NCBI GenBank assembly: GCA_900491605.1
Contig: UESW01003836.1
Location: 757,015 to 821,014 of the forward strand
Direction: 5' to 3'
Length of the DNA stretch: 64,000 nucleotides
From: Calamus simplicifolius
Taxonomy: Eukaryota > Streptophyta > Magnoliopsida > Arecales > Arecaceae
Shown: one piece after another, positions 22,501 through 34,479 of the stretch
Position numbering within the stretch: position 1 is the first letter of the stretch
How the letters are laid out: every line of letters starts with the position of its first letter
Program-made: the position numbers and the translations under genes
Notes under the pieces: generated by a model
The model's input: the letters and a program-made list of their open reading frames with translations, nothing else
Database searches by the model: none
Told to the model about the DNA's origin: nothing

Positions 22501-25500
22501 GTTTAGTTTATGATTAGGTTTGATGTGGGTTAATACGAGTATTAGTAATATTAGAATGTTAATTATTTTATAATTATTGCTATAAGGTATTAGGTATTGA
22601 CTGATAAGCAAAATTGTTAGTATCATTGTTATAAACCATCCAAAAAAAATGACTACTATTATTAGTGTTACAATTATAGTTAATGTAATGTATTCTTTTA
22701 AATAATTAAAAATAACAATTGCATATGCACTATGTGTTCCTTTCACCGCTTGCATGCTAAAGTCGATGACTCAATTTTATTGGGACTAAAGACACAAGTG
22801 CAGGGGACTTGTAAATGACATGTGGATGGTTATATCTGTAAATCCCCCACCCCCCTTTCAAATTTGTAAAAAGTAGTCCTTTTAGTTGGTGAAATTTTCT
22901 TGTTTCCCTCCCGATCAAGAACTGAATTATTGGGGTGCATTTTTATTGTATAGAGTGCCTCAAGGATGAAGGCTCAAGACCTCGGATGAACTATTAGACT
23001 AATTTTCATTATAATATTAAGGACAATATAAACTCTGTTCTTGATAGGAACTGAATGATCAATTACAAACAGAAAGTTATGTTCCTCATATTAATGTGAA
23101 TAAAAACATGCCGTTAGAAAAATCCTTTTGGTCTTTTGGGAAATTATCTTGGGATGCAATGATCACCTAACATTGACTTATGGCTTATTGGCCTTCAGGC
23201 TGCTTTTGTGACATTTGAAGTAGATGCTGCTTGTATCTTTTGAATAATTACTTATCTCTTATATGTTGTACTCTTTGCAGGCATTTTTCTTTAATTAAAA
23301 CGTCCATATCTTGCTTGTTTTGTTTTCTTAGGGAGTCCAACAACTCGATGGGCGTCTGTAGCTTTGGGTGCTGGAGTGGGGATTGGAGCAGCTTATACTG
23401 AATGCTCTTACATATTTGATGGTTCACCTCCAAAGTTGTCTCCAAAGATTTCAGCTGTTCCTTCTGGTTCTGCACAAGTAAGTTATTCTTCCTTCTCTGT
23501 AAATGCTTGGTTTAGTGCTATAACTACACACTATTTCTACATTTTGTTTAAGCCTTTTTGGTAGAAAAAAGAGAATAATCTGTTCATAGCTGCGGCATAT
23601 CTCAAAATTATTGAGTCTTCAGATATTTCTATTTTTTCATCGGTCAAATGATTTTCCTAATTATTCCAAAGTAATCAAGTTAATTAATAATTATACAATA
23701 ATAGATGAATTTAACAGCTTATTTTCAAATTATAGACAAAGAATCTGTTTTAGGAAATTCACTAAATACGAACTAATGTACTATATCTCGCTGGTGATAG
23801 AGGTTTTTTGGCTTCTTCTTCATGAATAAGTATTTAACGTCACATACATTCTTTATTTTTTATTTTTTTTTTCTTAACGTCACATACATTCTTTATTTTT
23901 TATTTTTGTTTAATTTTTTTATTTTTATTTTTCTTCAGTTATTGTTATCTGTATTCTTTTTTTTTGGTTTTGGGGGGGGGGGATCTTGTTAGATTTTTGT
24001 ATTATTTTCCAAAATCAGGATCTTTGCCCTGAAATATGTTTTTTCTGAATGCCATAGTTTGAATGCCTAATGGTAAGATTTGATAGTTGTTGATATGGTT
24101 AGTCACAGATTAAGACTGTACCAGAAAAGTATCATTAGAACATAAATTCCATTGTGTACGATCTTTAAATTTTATTGTTTACAATATCTTCTTCTATCAA
24201 GTTCAACTTCTCATTGTTGAGCTAGTGCTCGGAAATGTTCAAGTAAACGCTTTCAGATAAAATTTGGAGTTTTTTATCAACAAAGTAATAATTCTTGACC
24301 TTGGAGGTTTGTTGGAGTGTGGTGCTTTCTTTCTTTCACTCTTTCAGTTGTGTTACCCACAACTAAGAATTTTAGGAGCCTGACCCTCAAGCATTGCCTA
24401 AGTGGTTGAGGGTAAAGCTCCTTGTTCTTGTTCATAAAGAGATATATGACGTCCCTAGCTATCATTTAACTTCTTCAGTTTGGAAATAAAATAGTATGCA
24501 AGAGGAGATCTTAAAAACATGAGAAATTCTGAAATTTATAAGCAATTTAGTTTCTTGTTGTCTGTGGCTTGACTCATTTTATCCATTTCTAGAGAAGTCA
24601 AAATGAATCTGTTGCTTAAACAACCTCTCCCAACAAAGTCTGCTTAGACTAGGATGTGTTTCCAGTAACTTTGATTGCTATTCTTATATCTTAGTAAGAA
24701 AACTATCCCTTTTCTTTATCTTGCTCTAATTTTCTCTTTCTGGGGAGGGTGCTTTCTCCTTGTATCTGCATTCAATAATTTTTTCCTTTCTAGGGAGTGT
24801 TTCCTTCTTGCATCTGCATTTGATAATGGTCTTAAGTGCCTTCTGTACATAATGAAAAGTTGTTTGTTCCTATGACATATGCATGGATTTACACTTTGTA
24901 TGCGAACTGATCCAAGAAGAAATAAACAGAAGGACACTAGATCATGTAAAAAAATCTAGTAATGATTTTCCACCATAGGAAAGGAAAGATTCAAGATTAA
25001 AAAAGTAAGATAAGAAGCATCGGACTGCCAATCTTTTTATCAGGGTGATCAGTGACGGTATATCAAGTAAAAAAGGAACATAGCATGAAAGGCGGACAAA
25101 CTAAAATTGGAATTTGAAAAAGGAAGTGTCCAAATGATTAATTACGTATTCGTACGGGATTCTAAATGATAGACTGTCGTCTGGATTTGTATATAGGGAT
25201 AAAGTTGGGTGGCTTGCTGTTTGAAAGAAAGATGGATACCTATGGCTTTCAAAAATAAGTTGTGCATAGGTTCTTAAATCAAAGTGAAAAAGTGAATAGT
25301 AGTAGAATCTAGGAACTAGGATTTGAGCTGTGAGAATAATAGTGATTTGTTAAGAAAAATCTTCAGCCTGCTGGCCAAAAACTGGAATATTAGGGTTCTG
25401 ATATTGGGTTTGTTGTGAAATCATGAAAAGCTTTCTTCTCTTTGTGATGTTGCCTTGTCAAGGGATAATGGTCCATATAAAATATACACCAGAAGCCCAA

Positions 25501-27315
25501 ACGAGAAAATCAAGCCAACCATTATTATGACCCCCTCCAAGGGCTCCAATATGATGCAATACAGCAGCTTGCCTGTATTGTATTCTGATTATGTTAGAAA
25601 CAAGTTCCAGAAAAAAACTAGGGGATCTAAATTTCCAAATAGCTCACCACATAATCTGCAGTGCTTACCTCAACAACTCTAGCTGTCAATAACAAGTTGA
25701 AACTTCCAAGAAATACTAGTTAACTTAAAGCTGCAGAGATAGTGAAAGAAATGAATGATTGGATGGAATGTATCATTCATGCAGTTGGCATGTTACTCGA
25801 GAAAAAAAGATTACTGAAGTGTGTGTTTACAATTTGTAGATTGGTTGGGGACTAAGCAGTGCTTATCTGTGTTGTAGATAGGGATGCAAGGTTAAATTGG
25901 TCATTATCATGATCAAAGCTATAAGTTCAATAACGTGAACCCAGTTCTGATCCATTTCAACTTGAATCACGTAGAGTCAGCTTCATCATGTTTATTAATG
26001 ACCTATTGAATTGGGTCAAAGATAAATTTAGCATACTAAATTATATTGTGCCAAAAAAAAAAAGATATGAAAAAAATCCTGTTCTTTGTAAGATCAACTA
26101 AGAAAACATATTTCTTTTTTTTCTAAAAAATGAAATGTGGTGGGGTTGCCACAATGCTAAGTTCTTTGCTGCTGAGAGGAGTGCCAACCATCTGGATATC
26201 CAGGTTGGCAATGATTTCAGGGTATTATTAACAACATTAATTGATTATTAACTACAGAAGCTTATAGCTAATAGATTTCCAGATTTTTAGAATCAAATAA
26301 GGTTCAGGGTGGGCAGGGATAGATATTGTTCTAGTTTTCAGTTGGTTCTGGTTTGGATAAGATTCCTCGTGATAATATCTGGTCTGAATTTGAACTGGGT
26401 CTTTTTGGACCTAAGCTTAATATAGATAGATGACTTGAGTCTGGAATGGACCAGGTGATTTTCAGGTTGATTCCAGAGTGGATATGAGCCAATCTGACCA
26501 TTCTCATCTCTAGATGTGGAGACGTGAAAAGAGTGCAATTTGACTGAGAACTGGTTGGTTAGGATGCCAGGAGGTCATTAGATGTAGCTGGTGGATGGAT
26601 AGAATAAAGTAATGAAATAGCAAGGCTCAGTAAACTTGGATTTCAATAAATTGGGACATCAAAACAAGGTGGCCTACAATAAGGGTTAAGATTTGTTTAT
26701 GTTGATTTGGTCATTTTGTTTCCAAGATGACAATGCTCTGAGCAATCCTATCTGAATATTCACTTGGTAAGATGGAACCTTTGGAGTTGATCTGAAAATA
26801 CATACACCCAGCTATTCAGTCCAGCTGGGTTGTTAACAAAGATTCAATTCCTTACAGCATGAGGAAGGTAGCTCAGTTATTATGAGTTTCCTCATAAATG
26901 GTTTGGCTTTGGAGTTTGATGGGCTTTTGGAGGTTCGATGAGTAGACTGAACATCATGGAGTATCCCAGCATAATTACTTGACTTTAATGTTTTTTTCGT
27001 TGTCAAGCAAGTATTCTTTAGCTTCTTAAATGTGGGGCACATTATGCAGTTTGTGCCTTCCCAATTGCCCATAAATGTAGCAGCTTGCCTTCATGTAGCA
27101 TGACTCTTACGTACCATGATCACTGATAACCTTAACAAAGCTAGAAAATGCACATTAACTTCAATCGATCATCTTTTATATCTGTTTATCTGACCACAAA
27201 ATATGCCATGTATTTCTGGGGATGCATGAGCTTGTAAACCTTGTGATGCGGAGCAGCTTCAGCATTTGATTTGCCTGACTGCATTCTTCTGTTGTCCTAG
27301 GAGGAACAGAAGTGA
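19579..27315 (+). CDS. MIC10: MICOS complex subunit MIC10
   Basis: Coding exons 19579-19717, 23332-23477 and 27301-27315 join in phase at GT/AG sites to give 99 residues. The protein starts MAEENKRAAIPPRYDLDAKW, then DACLDLTIRRFFYSS. It has a first membrane segment SLAGAFSGLLLF (about residues 35-46), a loop with positive charge (RSPTTRWAS), and a second segment with the glycine series GAGVGIGA. It ends GSAQEEQK. This two-segment hairpin with glycine motifs is the hallmark of MIC10, which oligomerises in the mitochondrial inner membrane and bends it at crista junctions. Length is as usual for plant MIC10. The final coding exon has only four codons plus stop. Exon 1 lies in a GC-rich island. 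AATAAA at 27507-27512 is a likely poly(A) signal. Confidence 0.94.
19718..23331 (+). other. MIC10 intron 1
   Basis: A 3.6-kb intron from GTAAGA to TTTCTTAG. It contains (GAAA)-type runs near 20365-20395, an A-run near 20970 and AT-rich DNA. A 163-codon minus-strand open frame at 22264-22755 is strongly hydrophobic and AT-driven, with no family match I recognise. No defined transposon boundaries seen. Confidence 0.75.
23478..27300 (+). other. MIC10 intron 2
   Basis: A 3.8-kb intron from GTAAGT to GTCCTAG. It holds a tandem duplication of about 40 bp at about 23833-23910 (CTTAACGTCACATACATTCT then TTATTTTTTATTTTT twice), a T-run followed by 11 G at about 23955-23985, and a two-copy repeat near 24735-24830 (TTTCTGGGGAGGGTG/TTTCTAGGGAGTGTT then CTTGYATCTGCATT). 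No gene inside. Confidence 0.72.
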
Positions 27316-28324
27316 AGTATGCCAATGGAATGCCAGAACCATAGGTTGGAGAAAATTAATTGGATTACTTGAATTGAAGAGCTTGCTGTTGCTTTTTTTT
27401 TTTTCTCTCATGTATCTGCAGCATTTTTCTATGGTTGCAATACCTGTAATACTCATTTGCTGATCCCACAAGAATACTGTTTCAGTTGTGGCTTTCGAGG
27501 GTAGATAATAAATGTCTCCCATGTAATCTGGTAATTGGTATCTATTACTGCAGAGAATAGTTTTGAAATTTGAATACTTATGTCATATAATCACCACTTT
27601 ACAACCTTTTTCTTTTTTCTTTTTAGAGAAAAAAAGAGACATTTCCTCGATTCTTTTTCTGATGAGAATATTATATGGAAATTTCTTGGGTAGTGGACAG
27701 TCCTTTGAAGGTAGATATATTCTGGAACTTGGGGATCAACTTTGTTGATCAGGTCCGGTAGAGGATCACTCACCTTGGTAGAGGATCACTCACCTTGAAT
27801 TCGTCCTAAACTTGCAAATTTGGGTGCATCAAAGTTCAGCAACTTGTATCCGGACAGAGTGAGATTGCAAAATCTATCCAGTTATTTAATTAATGAAGAG
27901 ACCAAGTGAGCTTAGTTGTGGTAATGCGGGCGCTTGGATTCTGTCTTTGATTTCTTTCTTAGGCCATGTCTCAAGGCGAAGCTTTAAGAGTGATTCGGTC
28001 GGATTCTTTATTTGATTTTTCTTTAGCTCAGGCTTTGACTCTGCTATCTGTACCATCCAAGGTTGCAATTCGGTCCAGATTGGGTCTATATGTTTGTTGC
28101 TTTGGTTGGGTTCAGCTTGAAAATTTTCAACTTGTTTTCAGGTTGGACTGATTTTTGTTGAAGGCTCTTGTAATCAAACCCAACTACTTTAAACTCCATA
28201 TCAGGACTACTAACACAATCCGGACCAAATTTCCCGTTTATAGTATGGCTTCCAACCCAACCCAATTTGAAACTTGCTCAAGTCCATACGGCCCGAATCC
28301 TATAGACCCGATGTCGAATGCATA
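27316..28324 (+). other. MIC10 3' UTR and spacer to the MULE
   Basis: The MIC10 3' UTR probably ends shortly after AATAAA (27507-27512). The spacer includes a 20-bp direct duplication of GTAGAGGATCACTCACCTTG near 27757-27797. No gene recognised. The sequence at the right edge (TGGGTAAAA, 28325-28333) is the MULE target duplication. Confidence 0.65.
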
Positions 28325-28333
28325 TGGGTAAAA

Positions 28334-28610
28334 GGAAAAGTCTTTGTATATCATTTTTGTTGCAGCAAGTCATCTAAAGGAAAAGTTTTTGTACACCGTT
28401 TTCGATGCAGCAAGTCTTATATAGGTTGCATCGTCCTTCCTTATTGATCCAATGTGGTTCGATGTTGCCGAACGGGAGAGAAGAGATATGATGTAATATT
28501 TTGATCGTGACGTTCATTGAAAGCCGTTCAGTCTTGTTTTGAAAGTAGTGTGCAGATGAAAATATCCTTTTCCTTTAATGTACTTTTCTTCTTAAGTTTT
28601 TGTATGTAAA
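28334..28610 (+). repeat. Left terminal inverted repeat of the MULE
   Basis: Pairs with 53200-53441 in inverse orientation. The outermost 45 bp is tandemly duplicated here (28331-28375 and 28376-28420, beginning AAAGGAAAAG and ending GCAGCAAGTC) while the right end has one copy. The second copy aligns better with the right end (TTTGTACACC against TTTGTACACT). Confidence 0.9.
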
Positions 28611-28679
28611 GCGAAGGATATTTTTGTCTTTCAAAAGTTTTCTTGCAAAAGGTTTTGTACGAAACAATGTTATGCATCC

Positions 28680-29830
28680 CAACTAAAATAGTACGATACT
28701 CTAGTTACAAACCTAAGACATTCATTCATGTTTAGGGAAAAAGCATTACGACATTCTAGCAGGAAATCGGCTGAAACAAAGCTACGACACCCTAGTTTTA
28801 CAATTAAGACACCGTAAGTTCAAATTTACGACACAATGAATGCTGGAGAAAAACCTCGCAACATTGCAGGAGGAAGTCGGTCGAAAACTAGTGATGACAT
28901 CCCAGCTGAATTATTATGACACCCAAGTTACAAACCTAAGACATTCGTTCAGGAAATTGATCGAAACAAAGCTACGATACTCTAGCTTTACCGTTAACAC
29001 CATCGGTTCAAACTTACGACACCCGTGGCCTTATACCAGACGTTGGAGAAAAGCCTCGTGATATCGCAAGAGAAAATCGGCCAAAAACTAGTGACGACAC
29101 CCAAGCTGAATTATTACAACACCCAAGTTACAAACCTAAGACATCCGTTCAGAAAATTGGCCAAAATAAAGCTACAATACCCTAGCTTTATCGTTAAGAT
29201 ACCGTAGGTTCAAACTTACGACACTCGTGGTCTTACAACACACTGGAGAAAAGCCTCATGATATCACAAGAGAAAATTGGCCAAAAATTAGTGACAACAC
29301 CCCAGCTAAATTATTACGATACCTAAGTTACAAACCTAAGACATCCGTTCAGGAAATCGGCTAAAACAAAGCTACGACACTCTAGCTTTACCGTTAAGAT
29401 ACCGTAGTTCAAACTTACAACACCCGTGGCCTTACATCGGACGCTGGAGAAAAGCCTTGTAACATCGCAGGAGAAAATCGATCGAAAATCAATGACGACA
29501 CCCTAACTGAATTATTACGACACCCAAGTTACAAACCTAAGACACCCACACATTCACGCTTAGGGAAAAGCTTTACGACATCCCAGGAGAAAATCAACTG
29601 TAACAAAGCTACAACACCCCAGCTTTACCGTTAAGACACCGTAGGTTCAAACTTACGACACCCATGACCTTACATCGAAAAAAACCTATGACACTCCAGT
29701 TTTACTTTACGGCACCCTTGGTATAAATTTATAGCATCACTGTAATATATTTGAAATAGGCGGGAAATTTTTACATCACTCTAGTTGTAAACCAACGATA
29801 TCCTATTAAGACATCTATGCCACCCGTTTG
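28680..29830 (+). repeat. GACACCC motif array 1 (plus orientation)
   Basis: About five higher-order units of roughly 200 bp, each starting near GGAGAAAAGCCTCG (28846, 29047, 29245, 29449 approximately). They are built from short modules such as TACGACACCCAAGTTAC, CTACGACACCCTAGC and TTAAGACACCGTAGG. The recurring core is (C/T)(G/A)ACACC(C/T). All modules point the same way. No open frame runs through it. Confidence 0.88.
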
Positions 29831-30304
29831 AAAATGTGTGCTTCACATGACCAACGGTATGGGATGCGAGAGCGTATCGTTGCGGATTTGTGATGTGATC
29901 GCGCCGCTCCTGCCATCCTTTCGCATAGAAGGGTGTCCTTTTATCTTCCTTTGAAGGCGGCATATATAACTTCTAAACCCTAGTTTTAACCTTTGCTTTA
30001 AAATATTATCTCTTCCTCTGAAGGCGGCATATATCTCTTCTGTTTGGTGGTTGAGTAGCCGCTGACATCCTAAATATTCTCCACTATTTTTTCTTTTGCC
30101 TCGATAGTGAAGAGTGGTTTCGTGTTCAATGTAGACCATGAACACAGCGATCGTGAACACAGCGTACACATAAGCACTGCAATAAGGAAATGGCCGAAGC
30201 AAGCAAAGAAATTGTTTTGTATTCAAATGAGGATGAGGCTCCTTTAAGTGTCGTCCTATATGAAGCTACAGAATTGGAAAGAGGTAAACAGCACGTTGAT
30301 TCCT

Positions 30305-30395
30305 TGATTCAGATTTTATGACACCCTTTCTCAAAATATCATGACACCCTGTACATGACTCCTTAGTTTAGATATTATGGCACCCTACACAAATT
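30305..30395 (+). repeat. GACACCC motifs in the ULP1 gene intron
   Basis: Three modules, TATGACACCCTTT, ATGACACCCTGT and TATGGCACCCTAC, lie between the first donor and the acceptor at about 30441. The motif is thus also within an intron of the carried gene. Confidence 0.75.
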
Positions 30396-31369
30396 TTTTT
30401 TTCCTTAATCTGACAAATTTGTTAATATCATTTGTTTCAGGTGACTTAGGAATTATTTCAGTTCCTGCAATGAAGGCTTTCCAGTTGTTTAAGAACGGTT
30501 GCAAACCGACAGTCTATGTTCAGAAAATTTGGAAGATGGGGCTTAATACACTACATATAGAAGTTATCCAAAGGACCCCATTTGGTGCTTTCGTCGACAT
30601 GCAGCCGTTCTCAGTCGATGGCCGACTACTAGCAGACATAATATGATGTCACAATGGAGATGAGGCATTTATTTTTTGTGGCAATGCAGTCATTTTCAGT
30701 GCCGACAAAGTCGCACTGATTTTGGGTCTTCCAGCTCATGGAAAAAAGATCGACATGTCCTGCCAATTATATAATGAAAGGTTATTCAGACGATTTGGTC
30801 AGGCATTAGATCTTCACTAAAAGGGGTTAGAGAAGTTAATAAATGGACTCCAATCATCCAAGAAACAGAAGGATGTTGAGGACACTGTTAGACTTTGGAT
30901 TGCTTACATGTTTGCAATGTTTTTGTTTCCAAAGTCTAATCAGACATGTCTATGATATCCCATCCAATACTTGGATGATTTAACTCAACTAGAGAGAATC
31001 AACTGGGCTTCCTCAATCAAGGAGTTGATCGTTCTGGGTCTCCCAGAGTTCGATGTTTGCTTGCAATCCCAGGAGCCATCCAGTCAAAGAGAGGGACAAG
31101 GTTAGGAAGCAGCCTACCCTATTCGAATGCTCAGCAGCGCTAGTGGTAAGAAATATTGATATGCAAAATGAGTATTGTAATTATCTTTTTTTGTAAATCT
31201 TTTATTTTTTTATATCATAAAATTATTATGTGCAGACATGGTTCCTCGAACATAACTTAATAAGAGCCCAGCATATCCTAATAAACTGCTCCAACTATTG
31301 AAGTGGTATGATAGCCAATTGAAGGTGTAGTCTATTCAGATTGTCAACATGCAGCCTGACGAATTAGTA

Positions 31370-31590
31370 TAAGTTTACGATGTAATTTTACGTTTGAGTC
31401 TCTTAAGTTTTCAATCGGGATGTCATAATGTTAAAACTAGAGTGTCGTAATATTACAACTGCGGTGTCATAAAATTTTTTCCTCTGATATCAGTAATGTT
31501 CAGCTATGGTGTCATTCTATGGGAACTGGGATGTTATAATTTTTGTTATGGGATATCGTAACTGTTTTCCATTGTACCGTTAGAATTTTT
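31370..31590 (-). repeat. GACACCC motif array 2 (minus orientation)
   Basis: On the plus strand this reads GATGTCATAATG, AGTGTCGTAATATTAC, GGTGTCATAAAA and GGTGTCATTCTATGG, that is the same motif reversed. It lies in what appears to be an intron between the N-terminal and linker parts of the ULP1 gene. Confidence 0.8.
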
Positions 31591-31831
31591 AAAATTAATT
31601 TAATTTTAAAATTTTTAATCCTTTAGTTTATCATCTTGTCTTACAGTTGGAGGGTGCTACTGTACCTATGGCACAAGAGCAGTGGCTTCTCACTTCACAG
31701 ACAATAGCGTCTATTAATCAACAGAAAGCTATGCAAGCTGTACAGAGTTTAGGATTGAACTAGGGTGTGTTAAGAATCAACTCGACGATGTTTCGCACAG
31801 GCTTGTCATAGCTGAAGACCTCCTCGAATCA

Positions 31832-32374
31832 TTGTGCAGAAAGGAGAGCACTGCAAGTAATGAGGAGGAGAAGAGGGAGGAGAGGCAGTCCTTGGAGGGC
31901 CAAGAGGAGCCCAGGATTGCAGATAAAGAGGAGGAGAGGAGGGAGGATAAGGGCCAGGAGAGGCAGTCCTTGAAGGGCCAAGAGGAGCTCAGGATTGCAG
32001 ATAAGGAGGAGGAGAGGAGAGATGAGAAGATGGAGGGGCAGTCATTGGAGGGACAAGAGGAGCCTAGGATGGCAGATAAACTAGAGGAGAGGAGGGATGA
32101 GAAGATGGGGGAGGGTCATTCTATGGATGGACAAGAGGAGCCTAAGTCCAAGAAAATAATCCTCACCCCTGCACCCTATGATAATAAAATCATCACGCCT
32201 AAGCCTAAGGCCGATGAGGGGGACATACAATTCTCTGAAGCAATACCCTCACTTATTAAGAGGGTTAAAAAAAGCCCAGTAAATGCAAGGCCTCCAAATT
32301 CAGAGGAGACTCTTATGAGACAGGCCGTCCAAAAAAATCGTCGAAGCAAGTGGGCACTACAAAATCCGAAATAA
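31832..32374 (+). repeat. Acidic linker coding repeats of the ULP1 gene
   Basis: A 180-codon open stretch rich in Glu, Lys and Arg. It contains three to four tandem copies of a unit of about 25 residues with RQSLEGQEEPRIADKEEERR in the first copies and diverged GHSMDGQEEPK at the end. It then continues into a less repetitive tail ending QNRR-like basic residues and a stop. It is the longest intact piece of the carried gene, though it is in a gene that is broken elsewhere. Confidence 0.75.
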
Positions 32375-33439
32375 GAATAGAAGAAGGCAATATTTTGATC
32401 TCACAGTTTTTGAGCGTAAGGTCTAGTGAGTAAGTGATTTTCTTGACTTATTTTTATTTCGTATTCTATTTCATATTTCAAGTTACTTAATATCTTTTAT
32501 GCTTCAACATTTTAGCGACAATATCGTGTACACAAATCAATCAGATGGTAGCATTGGAAGAAAAAGTCTTAAGGATCTTCTTGCCAAAGATATGATAATA
32601 GACGATGTACGTATCTCAGTGGATATTTTTTATATTGATTTTAGAATGACATCACATTATTTTTTTTAATCGGTTTACATTGTATTGCTAGATTATTAAT
32701 GCAGGCAGATATTTTTGAAGATGAACTGGACAGAGCATCCGAAACGTTATCATACGTACATCATTGCTATCTGTTATGACATCCGGTTTGTGTCTGAATA
32801 ATCGAACATCTCCTATTGAAGAACTCGCTGGATCGGCCGAGTCGATGATCTTTGATGGAGTTAGCGATGAAGAAAAATCTTAGTTTCGGTTTCTTTTCTT
32901 CACCATTAACTCAGGGAATTTGCACTAGCACCTGGTTGCGGTCGACATAAAAAGAAGGGTAATGATGCACCTTAATTCATTGAAATGCAATGCCAAGTAC
33001 AAAATGATGCGAAGAAATGGCAGGACTTTCTTGGTTCGATCTTTCATATCTTTTGCGATATGGAAGAGGTTAAGAAATGGTCGATGGAAGAATTTTCAAA
33101 TTGCCCAAGTTAACCTCCCGGATCACTGAATTGCGGCCTCTACTGTCTGCGGTACATGGAATACCTTGCTCATCGGGACAATCCTGATTTAAAGACAGAT
33201 TTCACGGACGATGATATCAGAGATTACTGGCGATAATTAGCAGCAAGGATATTGAGAGAATGCCTCAATCAAAAGATCGTCGATATTGCTTCAAAACCTT
33301 CTTTATTTTTTAGACTTTATTGATTCAATTTTTATGTAAATTTTTCATACAGATAGTGCTACAATTTGATGTCATTGTTCATAATGATAGCGTTTCAGAA
33401 TTGATGTAATTTTTTCGTTAAGGAATGAATAAATATTTA

Positions 33440-33718
33440 CTTTTTTATATGGATGTCATGGTGCTTTACATGGATATCAAAAATTTTGAGTCTCTTGAGT
33501 TTTCAACCGTGATGTCATAATATTCAAACCGGAGTGTCGTAATGTTACAACTATGGTGTCGTAAATTTTTTTCCTTCGATATCAGTAATGCTAACGTTTT
33601 CAGCCACAGTGTCATTTTACGGGAACTGGGGTGTCCTATTTTTTGTTATGGGATGCCGTAACAGTTTACCTATGATATCGTTATTTTAAATCTTGGGTTA
33701 GTTGTATAAGAACTGGGG
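33440..33718 (-). repeat. GACACCC motif array 3 (minus orientation)
   Basis: Modules read on the plus strand as GGTGTCGTAAATT, AGTGTCGTAATGTTAC, GGTGTCCTATTT and GGGGTGTCGTAAC. It follows the ULP1 gene and resembles array 2 module by module (GGGAACTGG, TTTGTTATGGGAT). It meets array 4 at an inverted junction near 33720 (GTGTCGTAAC then AACGACATCC). Confidence 0.82.
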
Positions 33719-33719
33719 T

Positions 33720-34262
33720 GTCGTAACAACGACATCCCAGACTAACGATATCGCAGGAGAAAATCGGTCGAAAATCGGTGACGACACCTCAGCTTTACAT
33801 CTAAGACAACTGGTTGCAAACCTATAACACCCATGCCTAAAAGGAATGTTGGAGAAGAGACTTACGACATCCCAAGAGGAAACTAGCCGAAAAAAGAGCT
33901 GCGACACCCCAGCTTTACATCTAAGACACCCTGTTTGTAAACCTACGACACTCGTGCCTAAAACGAACACTGGAGAAAAGACTTGCGACACCCCAAGGAG
34001 AAAACGGGTTGAAAAATGAGCTACGATGCCCTAGATTTAGAACTAAAACACCCTAATTATAAACCTACGACACCTGTGCTCGAAAGGAATGCTAGAGAAG
34101 AGACTTACGACATCCTAGGAGGAAACCGACCAAAAAAAGAGCTACGACACCCTAGATTGAGCACTAAGACACCCTAGTTACAACCTACAACACCCGTGCT
34201 TGAAAGGAACGCTGGAGAAGAGACTTACGACACCCAGGAGGAAATCGGCCGAAAAAAGAGCT
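33720..34262 (+). repeat. GACACCC motif array 4 (plus orientation)
   Basis: Four to five units of about 120 bp, each containing a variant of GCTGGAGAAGAGACTTACGA, then AACCGGCCGAAAAAAGAGC-like text, CTACGACACCCTAGAT and CTAAGACACCCTAG. Units are more alike here than in array 1. Confidence 0.85.
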
Positions 34263-34465
34263 TGGGTGTCATAATGTGAGAACTTGAGTATCGTAACAGT
34301 CTTTCGAAAATGTCGTTAGTTTCTGTCGTAAGAGTTTCCACTCGGGTGTTGTCACTTTAAAGCTCGGGTGTCGTAACGTGAGAACTTGGGTGTCGCAATA
34401 GCCTTTCGAAGATGTCGTATGTTCCTGTCGTAAGAGTTCCGTTCGGGTGTCATCATTTTCAGTCG
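34262..34465 (-). repeat. GACACCC motif array 5 (minus orientation)
   Basis: On the plus strand: TTGGGTGTCATAATGTGAG, CTCGGGTGTCGTAACGTGAG, TTGGGTGTCGCAATAGCC and TTCGGGTGTCATC. About two copies of an 80-85-bp unit that includes CTTTCGAARATGTCGT. Confidence 0.82.
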
Positions 34466-34479
34466 TCACAAGTTTTTCT

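Larger units (their letters stand above)
30190..33325 (+). pseudogene. ULP1-type cysteine protease gene carried by the MULE, decayed
   Basis: The first exon (ATG 30190; MAEASKEIVLYSNEDEA) splices at GAAAGAG|GTAAAC to an acceptor before 30442. The next exon continues GDLGIISVPAMKAFQLFK, FVDMQPFSVDGRLLADII and CGNAVIFSADKVALILGLP, the N-terminal module typical of transposon-borne ULP proteins, with an in-frame TGA at 30645-30647 and others later. A Glu/Lys-rich linker with tandem repeats follows (31832-32374). The C-terminal part shows VAVDIKRRV and NCGLYCLRYMEYLAHRD near 33125-33170, which fits the Cys-containing box of C48 proteases. Several stops and frameshifts rule out an intact product. 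In related MULEs such genes are passengers of unknown role; SUMO or ubiquitin-like substrates are assumed by homology. Confidence 0.82.

Noticed and set aside
22264..22755. A 163-codon hydrophobic frame on the minus strand in MIC10 intron 1
   Set aside because: AT-rich sequence yields runs of Ile/Leu codons by composition. No recognisable family and no splice or promoter context.
25850..26560. A possible small hAT or MITE in MIC10 intron 2 ending CTCATCTCTAG
   Set aside because: I could not find a matching inverted end or a target duplication.
28334..29830. Arrays 1 and 8 as the inverted ends of the MULE
   Set aside because: They run in the same direction. The true inverted ends are outside them, at 28334-28610 and 53200-53441, with the 9-bp duplication.
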